Below, in pieces: positions 41,402 to 51,873 of a DNA stretch of 64,000 bases. A program made the translations under genes and the position numbers. How positions within the stretch are numbered: the first letter of the stretch is position 1; every line of letters starts with the position of its first letter. Under the pieces are notes generated by a model, which was not told the origin of the DNA, made no database searches, and worked only from the letters and a program-made list of their open reading frames with translations. The stretch is taken from assembly GCA_037355855.1 (NCBI GenBank), contig CM074762.1, positions 3,658,001-3,722,000 on the forward strand, in the 5' to 3' direction. This DNA comes from Pseudo-nitzschia pungens (taxonomy: Eukaryota; Bacillariophyta; Bacillariophyceae; Bacillariales; Bacillariaceae).

Positions 41402-43027
41402 CTATCGTAAGCTCGCAAACCGTCCCAATCGTCTTGCTGCTTCACCGTCGCATACCTGGCTGGGACCAACAACCTTCAAGTCGGTGAGTAAATCTGAAGC
41501 CTTCTGTAGGAGTGCTAGATCCTCCGCTAGCGGCCGTTGCGATTTCAAATTTTGTGGGGTGGATCTCAGGGGATCAAACGCATCTGAAAAATCTTTCGCT
41601 GTAATTTTGATATCGTTGTTCAAATGGCACGTAATGATACGCTTCATATCAGGAAAACGTTCACACACCCGATCGACCCAGGCCAGAGTTATCTGAGGTT
41701 CTCTGTCAAGGATAAGTTTCGTCAAGATTGGAGGGCAAAAAAGCTTTCCATTGTTCGATATCACTTGGAAGTTTTGTTCATCGCTATTTCCGTCCCATGT
41801 CCACGGATACAGGTTGATTGGCACCGCTCCGTCGCCCAGATTTTTCATGGAATTGTCTACCTGGCTCGCTTCCTTCAACGCTTGGCCTGTAGATACAACA
41901 GTAATCTGCGAGGGGAAAAAGACCAAACCAAACTGTACCATTCGTCTCCAACCTCGCTCACGATTTTCGGGCGTATCAGCAACAACTTCGGTGATGTTGT
42001 CCCGCGCGTGAAAAAGTAGAGCTCGTGGATCTTCTTGGATGATTGCGGGAGGGTTCTTATCAACTCCAACCACTACGTCTGTGACTAGTAATGATTTACT
42101 GGCTTTGTGGTAAAAAGCAGTTTCGGAGAAAGCACCAACCGATTGAAACGTAATCGGTCCAAGTACTTCATAGTCGATTTCGTTTTGCCACTCGGGAGGT
42201 CCGTACTGAGCATTCGTTCGAAATATAGAGTTTGTCGCAGGCTTTCCTGGTACGGGAAGTTCTCGGAGGCGCTGTCCCTTTTGCTTTACACCCAAAGCAT
42301 CTATAGGCAGATCCAGGGGGAAGGACCATTGTCCTGGTTGAATCCAAACTGTAGCCTTTGGAAATCTTTGACAGAAGGGACCGAAAGTAGCTTTATGCTC
42401 AAGTGCTACAGTACCCAATACAACATGTTTCACAGGTCCGTATTTCTTTTCTAATTCTCTCATCATCTCGATAAGCTGAGGTGTTGGTGCCACGGGGTTG
42501 TGCACCCATAAACCCCCGCCCTTCAGTCGAATGACAGTTTGCCGAACTGGCACATTGACATTGACCACACCTTGAATTTGATCGTGTGTCCACATCGTAT
42601 CCTCGATTATTGTTGTCTCAACCGTAGCTCTCCGTGTGGACGTTCCTGCAAGAGGCAAAAGGGAAAACGCCACCTTACCCAGAGGCCAAGACGTGAACGC
42701 CGATTCGGCTGGTGAAGGGACAACGTATGGCGAAGGAGATGACGATGCCAGTGCTGGTAACGTTGGCAAGATCCAATTTGATGCTATGGCTCCCACTATT
42801 CCTTGTACAGCTGCCCGTCTGCTGACGGCAGAATGGCTGATGCCGGACCCAATAGAAGAATCTTGGTTTTGTTCCAACTCTTTGTCTGTTTTGTGAGGAT
42901 GAGCAGAACAGATCACATTTTTCAAACAGAAACCTGTTCTCTTCGGACCATTGTGAATCGGGGTGGTGAAACTCAATGCACTTGGAAAGGCGAAAAGAAA
43001 AAGCGAACACAGGAGGGATCTCAACAT
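41402..43027 (-). CDS. DUF4336 family protein, thylakoid-lumen (Tat) targeted
   Basis: A single exon of 541 residues. The family has a metallo-beta-lactamase-like fold and unknown function, and is common in cyanobacteria and plastid lineages. The order of targeting signals is visible: signal peptide MLRSLLCSLFLFAFPSALSF (Ser-Phe step at 19-20), a hydrophilic transit stretch, then a twin-arginine signal (SRRAAVQGIVGAIASNWILP, Arg70-Arg71) ending in an Ala-x-Ala site (PALA, about residue 94). The body shows TMWTHDQIQGVVNVNVPVRQ, KHVVLGTVALEHKATFGPFC, ATVWIQPGQWSFPLDLPID and AFYHKASKSLLVTDVVV. The lumen location is a strong inference from the tripartite presequence. The family name is from recognition and was not searched. 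Confidence 0.85.
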   Translation of the reverse strand: MLRSLLCSLFLFAFPSALSFTTPIHNGPKRTGFCLKNVICSAHPHKTDKELEQNQDSSIGSGISHSAVSRRAAVQGIVGAIASNWILPTLPALASSSPSPYVVPSPAESAFTSWPLGKVAFSLLPLAGTSTRRATVETTIIEDTMWTHDQIQGVVNVNVPVRQTVIRLKGGGLWVHNPVAPTPQLIEMMRELEKKYGPVKHVVLGTVALEHKATFGPFCQRFPKATVWIQPGQWSFPLDLPIDALGVKQKGQRLRELPVPGKPATNSIFRTNAQYGPPEWQNEIDYEVLGPITFQSVGAFSETAFYHKASKSLLVTDVVVGVDKNPPAIIQEDPRALLFHARDNITEVVADTPENRERGWRRMVQFGLVFFPSQITVVSTGQALKEASQVDNSMKNLGDGAVPINLYPWTWDGNSDEQNFQVISNNGKLFCPPILTKLILDREPQITLAWVDRVCERFPDMKRIITCHLNNDIKITAKDFSDAFDPLRSTPQNLKSQRPLAEDLALLQKASDLLTDLKVVGPSQVCDGEAARRLGRFASLR

Positions 43028-44101
43028 GATGAAGATGATTTCGAATAACTCCAGAGACGTCGATTACTCGCACTGTGATCTTGTTCGTTCTTTTTCACGG
43101 ACACTGGTTCTTGTCTTTCTACTTCGAATTCCGTCTGTGCCAAATTGCAACTGCCGTAGTTTCGTCGGTTGCCATCGATTGATTTGTCGTCTACTACGAT
43201 ACACTCATCTTGTGTTTGTAGTTGGTGCATACGGTACACATCAGAGCTAGTATGTCGTCATCGTAACTTCATGGCAATTGCAAACGACCTTGGGAGACCG
43301 GAAGGACTAACAAAAGAAGAATGCATTCCCAAAGCTCAGCCAACCAGTTGATGACGTGTAGGAAGATGATTCAGACGTGCACCCATTCATCATCATGGTC
43401 TTGCTGCTACGCACGAACAAGGTTTACTCGTAACTTACCAGTGCTAAACCTTACTCTGAAAAACTGTATGAGGAAACATCAGGAATCTCCTTCGCTCTTA
43501 GAAGTAGAAAATAGGTAAAATGATCACTATCGTCAACAAAGAACGGTAGAATTGAAAATAAATACTTGTTGTTCGTACTAATGCAATTGAATGCAATTGC
43601 ATGCAATTGACTTCGTCAAAAACTAGGAGCGCAAGAATTTTCATCGTGTTGGGTTAGCCAGTTGAAATGGTAAGGTTACTTACACAACAAATTCAATTGC
43701 AGTGTTTGACGGACAGATTGAACTTGCTTCTTCAGCAACAACTACGGATTTCTCGCGTCTTGGCGTCAAGGCTCTTTTTTATTCGTGGAAAGACTCAAGA
43801 AGTATTGAGGACATCGATGACGCCAAAACAACAAACGCAACCCTGAACACGCACGGTTTCTTCTGGGAAAGTGATTTGCCGTGATCAACAAAGTGAAGTA
43901 GTTTTTGATGCGCCATCATGTATCCGTACTTCGGTTGTCAGTGCAGACCGTGAAACATAGACTAACACAGAGGAACATAGTGCCGTTATCGTATTTCGGA
44001 TTCAAGAAGTCGAAGGTAGAAATAGCACAAAGCCATTATTTGATTAACATTACTGTCGAAGCATCGGATTCCTTTTGTGCACGACGGGAAAGCTCTTCAG
44101 C
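43028..44101. other. Intergenic stretch between divergent genes
   Basis: Contains the promoters of the DUF4336 gene (-) and the acetyltransferase gene (+). Motif words occur at about 43423-43455 (ACTCGTAACTTACCAG, CTAAACCTTACTC) and 43668-43683 (GGTAAGGTTACTTAC). Short open frames such as 43702-43884 have no recognisable content. Confidence 0.5.
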
Positions 44102-45038
44102 ATGACGACACATACGAGACAACACCGACAAGTTGCCAACGACAAACGATATTTTTTTCCGCACAAAAAAAGAGGATCGCGACTGATTCATCCTCTTGCC
44201 TTTTGGTACACCTACGCTATACTGTTACTGCTTCACTTAAAAGTTCGCACGGCAAACAGTTTTTCGGTTTCATATGGTCTCGGAGCTATTTTTGCACAGC
44301 CAAAAGGATTGGTAACAACGTCAGCGAACGGTGATATCCCATCCTTGCTGGAGGCATCCGACTTCTTCGTCGATGCATTTTGGGTAGCTAAAGTAGGAGG
44401 AGGGGCCACCGAGTAAGTACTCTGTTTTCACCTTTCTACTGGTGGTTGGTAAGAACCAAACTGAAAAGATCTGAGTTGGCATCTTGGTGTCATCACCTTC
44501 TCATAAGATCCAATGTTTCATCGTCTTTAGACTAAGCGATAAGCAACGCAAGATTCTTTCCGCTTCACAATTTTCCGAGTTTCGATCACGATATGCAGGT
44601 TCCGGACGTGGTCAGTCCGAGTTGGTAACTTGCAGATTGCCCTCGGGTGAGTTGACGGGATGCGCTGGAATTGAGGTTACTCCGATCCCCGACAAAGGGC
44701 TGAAGGGCTTGAATACGAAAAATGGTCCGTTGATGTCGAATTTGGCTGTTGGCAGGGCATTTCGAAGAAAGGGAATTGCAGAAAAGTTAGTGAACGAAGT
44801 GGAACGGATGGTTCGATACGAGTGGGGTTATGACGATTGTTACCTTTATGTAGAGGAACGCAACAAGCCTGCTGTGCGGCTGTATCAAAAGCTCGGTTAC
44901 AAGAAGCTGTGGGTGGATAAAGAAGCGACAACACTGTTACCGTCATCGAATGGAAAGCTTACAAATTCTGCTACGAACATAGTTTGCATGAGAAAACGAT
45001 TGGATCTAGGTCTGATTGGTCGACTGCTGCCTTTCTGA
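44102..45038 (+). CDS. GNAT family N-acetyltransferase
   Basis: Two exons, 44102-44412 and 44531-45038, join as GA|A to 272 residues. GNAT enzymes transfer acetyl from acetyl-CoA to an amine. The acetyl-CoA pyrophosphate loop is in LAVGRAFRRKGIAEKLVNEV (R-R-K-G-I-A); motif B is YLYVEERNKPAVRLYQKLGY. Strands before it read SELVTCRLPSGELTGCAGIE. The N-terminal 50 residues are basic and then strongly hydrophobic (AFWYTYAILLLLHLKV), ending ANSFSVS, which could be a signal anchor or a plastid bipartite leader. The ATG at 44102 is the first true ATG of the frame. The substrate cannot be predicted. The gene converges with the antiporter gene. Confidence 0.88.
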
Positions 45039-45689
45039 GTGAAACATTTTCGTAGGGAAAAAAGTTTACACTAAACTCTTTGAACGCCCAGTAAGAATAA
45101 GATTGAGGAAATTGTTTTGCGGTTCTGATCATACATGGGTGTTGCTCTTCGATTGTTCACAAAGTTAACAAAACAGTGAAATGCAGGTCTTCATTAACAG
45201 CATTAAAATATTTTTATTATAATAATACTTCCTTCCAATATTTATCGAGGTATATCCGCCCTCTGTTCGATTTTAATCGGATCCTTAGTGCTTCATAGAT
45301 CAACCATGCCACTAACTGTGGTTGTGAATGATGTGCCTTTGTTTGTAATTTGTACAACACCGGATGCAAAAACCCGTCGTAAATAGGCACACATATTCTC
45401 CCTGAGTCACACAAGGCATTGATGGATAAGTCTGATCGCGTAACGAACGCTTCTGGGTAAGACTTTGATAGCAAAAATGATGTCCGTAATATAAAGTATT
45501 GGATGACTCTCTATGAATGTTTGTACATTTTTCGTTGAAAATTGAGCGGAAAGAAAATATTGAAATTGTATGATATTACATCTAGCTGTTTCTGCACAAT
45601 TCAAAGTTGTTTCCTTCGGCATCTGCTCAAATGAACGTTTCGGAAGTGCATCCTGTGACTCAGGGATAAGCGCCATAAACATCTGGTGC
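45039..45689. other. Intergenic stretch between convergent genes
   Basis: Holds the 3' flanks of the acetyltransferase and antiporter genes. A minus-strand frame at 45217-45474 has no recognisable content. Nothing else is seen. Confidence 0.45.
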
Positions 45690-48488
45690 TCACCTCTTCG
45701 CATCCTGCGTATTTCGCACGTTTACACTGTCTTCTTCTGAAATCTCAGAAGCCTCTTCTTGAATTCTTTGAAGACCAGCATTTCTGACAAAACCTTGCAG
45801 ACGTTGAACGACTGGAGCATCGTCTTGTGCAGTAATCTCGATACCGGAAATTGGAACCCCACGAGAGTCTTTTGATTGACCTTCCATACCGCTCTTAAGG
45901 TTCTTGTAGGTTTCTCGAGAAATCCGAATTTGGAACACTTGTCCTTTGATAGTAATCTCGGCGGGCACGCCAGATGTCTTCAAACTAAAATTCAAATCTT
46001 CATGCTTTTGCCCGGTGTAATCACTGACGCGACGGAATCTCGACAGGTCGTCTCGGCCGCTTCTCGCCTCAACTGTTTCTCCAAATAGACCTCCTCCAAC
46101 CACTGGTGTGCTGTGAGTCTTGTGACGGACTCTTCGTCGAGGCCTCTGCGGTGGCGGATTTTCCACAACTGGTGCATCAGGACGCATAAAAGTATCCTCG
46201 ATCTTTGCCTCTTCTTTCCTGTCTTCCGGAGGACTCGTACCTGCAAGTTCTTCGTAAGTCTTCGCTCTTGTCGCATTGGTCTGCAATTTCGATTTATGTT
46301 CCAAGATGGTAGCCGCTTCCTTCAAGAGGCGTTGACGGATATCTTTGTGTTTCCTTTCGCTTGTTTCTTCGACAACTTCCTCAACTACTCCAGGGAACCA
46401 ACGTTGAACTTTTACTTTCGCATCTTTCTGATCGATAACGTCTATGATGGCATTCGTGATTTCTTCAATTAAGGCATCGAGTGCCTCTTGTTGCGTCTGT
46501 TCGTCTCTTACACTGATCGGGCTTCTCGCATATACCTCATTTACGAGTGTTGTGTTGATGCCTCTTGGAGACCATGCACGATGGTCAATGACGTCCAAAC
46601 CCTTTTGTCCTAGAACACTCATAATTTTAATAAGCAGACCCCAACTGGATTCCGATTGGGTTTGAATCACAAGAAAGACTTGAGTTTCTTTCTTGATGCC
46701 GTCGATTAAATCTTCGTCTCCCAGCTTTACATCCAGAACCACACTATGGTCTCGCAGTTCTTCTTCTTCCGCCGCCTTCGCCACGGCTTCTTCTCCTTTT
46801 CTGTTGTAGTAAGAAATCGTAGACCTCAAAGCAAACGGTGGGATAATCGTAGAAATCAAAACAGCGAGGACTAAACTAGCGTAGAGATCTTTGTCAATCA
46901 ATCCTTTGTCCACTGCAAACACAGCAATGACGAAGGCAAATTCCCCCTCTGCCGCCATACTGAAACCAGTGATCAAACAATCGCGGAAATGGTTGCCCCT
47001 GAAAGTTTTGTGTACTGAAAAATTGGGAACCAAGAAGCCCACAGCAACCTTTCCAATCAACCAGGAGAGACAAAACACTGCACCCTGCCAGATGATTGTG
47101 GCATTGCCAAAGTCTTTGATTGGCACTTGGAAACCAATAGTTGAACTAAAAAAAATGCGCATCAACCATTGCAGAATGCGCTTGAATTGTCGCACGAATT
47201 GATGATGCAAGGCGTCTGATTGACAAAAAGTCAAGCCCGCAAGGAAGGATCCCATCAAATAACTCGCTTTCGCATACTTTGTAGCAGGCATCAGTCCTAA
47301 GACCAATGCAAACATTATGCCCATTTCGACTTTTTCGCGATGATGTTCAGAGCATTGCCGGACGATGTAATTCTCAATCAGGTTCGGTAAGATCCGGACA
47401 CAAATGTATCCACCAAGTACCAAGAACAGAAATGCGCTAACAACTGGAATCAGTATACCTGCCACTGTAATTGTTCCAACAAGACCCTCTAGTTGAGACA
47501 AAACAACGAGGGCAATCATGTCGTCTACAACAGCCGCAGCAACAATCATCTGACCCACAGGACTGAAAGGGAAAAAGAGAGTCAAGAAAAAAAAAAACGT
47601 TAGACCCACCTCAAATACTCTCAACCAGATTCCAATGTGCATAGGCACTCACGTATTCAATACACCGCCTTCACAAATATAAAAGGAAGAAAGATAGACA
47701 AGGTTGATAATCACGGTAGAAAACAATGTGTTTTGGAAGTTAGTAGGTTGTTTTGTGTGATGAGTCGAGTTGTTCATCACACAGGCACGCAACACGGCAT
47801 CTTTATCTCATATCTCACCCCCTTTCAAAACATTCAACGCAATACCGAGTGATGTTGGACCAAACACAGAACCTGAAGCTACGATTGTTTTCCAATCCCC
47901 GACTTTGATAGCCCAGGCAATGAGAATACCAACACCAATAGGAAGAAAACTTCCAATCACTGCGATGATCATGCCCCTGGTTCCAACCAATTTCATGACG
48001 GCCATATCGATGTCGATGCCGGCCTCGATCACCAACAAAATCAGACTGCAATGTAATGATCGAAAAACGAGAAGTCGATTCCAACGGCAGAAATTTGCAA
48101 CGAATCGATGCGAATCCATGATATCATCCACGTTTCAATCGGTTAGAGTCTGATTAGTACTATGCCATTAGAAACAAACGCGATAGACTTTGTGCAGCAC
48201 GTACCCCACTTCGCCAATCAAGACCAGTGCTTCGGCATTCGGAACAACATTGGCAAGGGGAGGACCCAATATAATTCCACAAAAAATCTCTCCCACCAAA
48301 CAAGGCATCTGTAGCACACGAGACGCGAATTGCCCGAAGCAATAAATTGCGACAAGGTACACAATGGTCATGTACAAATCCATAAACTCGATGTGAAAGC
48401 CGAATTCGGAATGCCCGTCCTCTGATGAGCCGAGGAGGCGACCTCCCCAATCCCAAAGGGTTTCCACCAGGAGATTGTCTCGCAACAT
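45690..48488 (-). CDS. CPA2-type cation/proton antiporter with ACT-like C-terminal domain
   Basis: Four exons (48488-48205, 48045-47819, 47668-47653, 47562-45690) join in phase to 799 residues. It is a membrane monovalent cation/H+ exchanger of the KefB/CPA2 kind. The joins restore GEVGLILLVIEAGIDID and LKGGGVLNTPVGQMIVAAAV. The ion-binding aspartates are in AAAVVDDMIALVVL (D189-D190), followed by about nine more hydrophobic segments to ISTIIPPFALRS. Exon 3 is only 16 nt yet required for phase. The cytosolic tail (about 370 residues) starts with a domain resembling ACT (QVFLVIQTQSESSWGLLIKI, LGQKGLDVIDHRAWS) and continues with disordered, acidic/basic stretches. The start is the first ATG (48488). 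Which ion and membrane are unknown. Confidence 0.9.
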
Positions 48489-49758
48489 GTTCAAATTTCT
48501 CTGTCTGCTAGAGTTGAGTGTTTCGGAATAATGATCTCGTCAATTTTTTTTGCTGATGCTGCTATGTTTGCTTCTTCCGGATGCAGAGCAATTGTTGCGC
48601 AGACGAAGATCTCGTTGTTGATATCTCTGTATTTTGAGCGGTGGTACGTACTGACAAATTTGGAGGCGAACTTGTTCCCAAAAAGATGATAATGGTGAGT
48701 TGCTTCGTTTTTTTGATTGATTTCTCTCGGAGCATGGAACAGTAAAATCTCACGTTACAGCCACCAATACGAGGAAGATTAACTACTGCTTTCGGTGCGT
48801 AAGGTTACGGCACCAGTATGGGTGTTAATTACGAAGTATTTGAATGCGTCCGCCGTCCGTCACAGCAATCAAGTTCGGATCCAATTGGAATTCTGAATTA
48901 GTACCAAGTTCGCCGTGAGTCCGAGCATTTTGCTCCCCCCGAAATCAATGTATCTGATCCGCGTCGTAGGATTCACCAAAACAAATAGGAATTTAACCAT
49001 GACGATGATGTAATTGCGGGAAAGACTAAACAAAATAGATTATGATTAACGAATGATTTTGCTACTTCAATGTGTTTTTGTTTTTAACGACCATCCTTTA
49101 TGCGTTGGGATTGCAACGAAGAAGCGATGATGCTTGGAAACAGAGAGACGTTCAATTTCGACACAATATCTCTTCATTCTTTGTGAAAATACACAGCTGC
49201 GAATGGCTGGGCACCTCTGACTTATCAATTGAGAATAGAGCAATCCCAGAAACGCAAAGTTCAAAACTCTCTTGCACCTTTTGCTTTCAAAATCACCAGA
49301 AGCATTTGCTGGTTTAATCGCAGAACCTTTCTCTTTCATTCTCATGATGATGTAATTTATGACTCGATCAACCGTTTTCAGACAGGGTTTACTTCCTCGC
49401 TGCACCTGACTTGATAGTTCCCCTCGCCGCATTCAGTACACTTGATCTGCTTCGTCGCATCGAGTGAAATTCGATTCCTAGTCTGGTTCTATTCCGTGTT
49501 TGTTGTTGGGTGTTAACAGGGTCCTCTTTCTCCGTTTCAACTTGAGGTGTCTTTTCCAGCTCTTCTGGCATTCTAGGTGTTCTCTTACTTCCTATGTTGT
49601 TGCTAATGCAGTTCAATTCGTCTTCAAATTGCATCACCTGCGCTGGTTGACTGAATCTTGCTTATCCGTTCCGCTGTTCGACAGTACATCCAACGTAACC
49701 TTCTACAGCACTCGACACCAACTTTGATGCAGATTTTTAGAGTAAGCAGTCCATTTGA
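48489..49758. other. 1.3-kb intergenic stretch
   Basis: This is the 5' flank of the antiporter and the 3' flank of the LRR-like gene. A GCGTAAGGTTACGG motif lies at 48796-48810, about 310 bp 5' of the antiporter ATG. Short open frames around 49067-49640 have no recognisable content. Confidence 0.5.
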
Positions 49759-51018
49759 TTACTTTTTAGTATTGTTAGTTCTATCCACATCAGTGCAGGA
49801 TGAAGAATATCTCTTGTTCTCCACCAAGACTTTGTTGATGTCGGTGATTAGAGTCTCATCTTGTTGAAACTTTGGCCAGTGAATTTCGTGAATAGTTTTG
49901 TTCTTTTTCAGCAACTCCAGTACGTCATAAGTACGGATGCGACGGCGTTCAGGTGTCAGCCGCCGATAGCTATCAGCAAATTTTTCTGTATAAGCCAACT
50001 CGAGATATTTTAATCTCGGGTGGTTACAGAGAACTTTACAAATGGAAGTCCATGTCTCATCGTCCATGTCCAAGTACTCAATAGTCAGCTTTTCTAAGCT
50101 TTGGTTCTCCTTTAGCGTGCAGACTAAATGCTGAACATCCAAATCCGCCATTATGAAGTGCAGAACTAGGTGCATATCACGGATGGCTATATTTTCGGAC
50201 ACAAACAATCGCCCTTCTGAAAATTTTCTGAATTCCCGCTGGGTACAACTGAGAACCATCTTTTCGGGCCCGATGATTTGATCAGTTTTTGTGATCACGT
50301 TGTTGTCGTTCACGGACCTTTGTTCTTGAGTACCCTCATCGAGTATCGCCCACTTGTCTATCTCGCATTGACTGAATTTTACGCATGAAATAATGCTAGG
50401 ACTATCGCCGAAAATTGCTTGACTGTGTGATTTGTTGAGTGCCAAAAATCTGAATTCGATATCGATTTTATTTTTTATCTCGTCGAAAGAAGATGTTGTC
50501 GAGGGCGAAAGTTTTCGTTTCCTGTTCACGTTACTTTTCGGGGCAGATAGATCCAGGTAACCCAGCGGTTGGCGCGGTGTAGTGGGAAAACATTTTAATA
50601 TTACTCTAATATTATGGTTGGTGCTGTTTTTATCTGCGACGTTGCTGTGGATTCCGAGAACAAACCGCAATAAAAAGTTCAGTGCTGGAGATGTTGCTTG
50701 TGCATCAACTCCCGATATGTGTAATGTCCTTTCGACATTATGTGTCGTTGTTGAAAACATAAAACCCATGTCGATTGTATACTTGAGGTGCGATGGAGCA
50801 TCACAGTAGACCGATATTGCCGTATCTGGAGTAATAAAAACGACACGTTTTTTAACGAAGGAGAACAAATCTTCAAATTTCAAGCGATCACACTCCACAA
50901 ATACATCATCGAATCTCTGATTGCCATTTTTCAACGTCCAGACCTCATCTTCGTCAAAACTTGTTTGGACAGATTTCGGTAGACTACTGTGATAGCATTC
51001 AAATAGTTCCTTCATCAT
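49759..51018 (-). CDS. LRR-like protein of unknown function
   Basis: A single frame; the ATG at 51018 gives 419 residues (the open frame upstream lacks an ATG). The N-terminal 270 residues are not recognised (FDDVFVECDRLKFEDLFSFV, then mixed strands and a Ser/Lys-rich linker). Residues from about 290 look like ribonuclease-inhibitor-type leucine-rich repeats: LVCTLKENQSLEKLTIEYLD, MDDETWTSICKVLCNHPRLK, YLELAYTEKFADSYRRL and VLELLKKNKTIHEIHWP. Such N-unknown plus LRR proteins are, to my knowledge, abundant and fast-evolving in pennate diatoms. No signal peptide or membrane segment is seen. A motif cluster lies about 280-390 bp upstream. The function is not predicted. Confidence 0.7.
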   Translation of the reverse strand: MMKELFECYHSSLPKSVQTSFDEDEVWTLKNGNQRFDDVFVECDRLKFEDLFSFVKKRVVFITPDTAISVYCDAPSHLKYTIDMGFMFSTTTHNVERTLHISGVDAQATSPALNFLLRFVLGIHSNVADKNSTNHNIRVILKCFPTTPRQPLGYLDLSAPKSNVNRKRKLSPSTTSSFDEIKNKIDIEFRFLALNKSHSQAIFGDSPSIISCVKFSQCEIDKWAILDEGTQEQRSVNDNNVITKTDQIIGPEKMVLSCTQREFRKFSEGRLFVSENIAIRDMHLVLHFIMADLDVQHLVCTLKENQSLEKLTIEYLDMDDETWTSICKVLCNHPRLKYLELAYTEKFADSYRRLTPERRRIRTYDVLELLKKNKTIHEIHWPKFQQDETLITDINKVLVENKRYSSSCTDVDRTNNTKK

Positions 51019-51294
51019 GGGTTTTCGTCGGTGAGAGTACGTGCTCCCAAGTTGATGTGCTTTCTGATGCGAGCGACAATCGAAGAGATCCAGGTTGTTT
51101 ATCGGTGTGCTTCGCGACAACTATTCTAGTGTATCGCAACTGACAAGATACACCACTGGAAGTTACGAGAAGTCTCTGTCGGATAGTGGTCAGATAATCA
51201 CAGCTCGCAATCTTACCACGGGAAGACAGATGGGAGACAAGGATCGAGAACACTTGAGTTTTAAAATACGAAAGTGGTTGTAGTTCGTGTTACG

Positions 51295-51415
51295 TACGTT
51301 TTTGAACCTGTACCGTATGTACCGTAACGGAAGACTCAATCAATTCATCTCGAGAAAATCCGAAAAAGTACGAGTAATGTTACGTAAGGTTTACCGGTAA
51401 GGTTACGAGTAGTTA
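51295..51415. repeat. GTAAGGTTAC / TACCGTA motif cluster between divergent genes
   Basis: TTACGTACGTTTTTGAACCT, CCGTATGTACCGTAACGG, GTAATGTTACGTAAGGTTTA and CCGGTAAGGTTACGAGTAG lie between the divergent LRR-like (-) and PPR (+) genes. Confidence 0.5.
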
Positions 51416-51873
51416 GTGGTTAGCCCGATCGAAAATGCCATACAAAATCACGATTCTACCCTTTGTTTTTAATGAAGGTATGAATACGTACTTCAATGAC
51501 CAATCAGAATTGCCTAACTTCACGAATTACGTACTCTACTCGTACCGTAGAATCTACGAAGTAAAACGTTCGTCGTTTCATCAGAAAAAAATATCATCGG
51601 GTAATACACCTCTAACCATCCATCTTGTTCTTGTACCGGTTTTTGACAGGAAAAGCTATTTTGACAGCGCATCATGCATCAGAGTTCTGTTTCGAATAAA
51701 ATGAATGGTATGATACCGATACCTGTGGAAAGACGGTAACGACAGAACAAAAGGTCACCTCGGAATCACATTGATAACGGTATGAGACATTGCTACGCAT
51801 GGTGCAATTGTAGTTGTGATTAAGATTGAGGAAACTCAGAGGGTAGGCTGATGCATTCATCAGAATCAGTTCA

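Noticed and set aside
45217..45474. 85-codon minus-strand frame between the acetyltransferase and antiporter genes
   Set aside because: No recognisable features; lies in a convergent 3' region.
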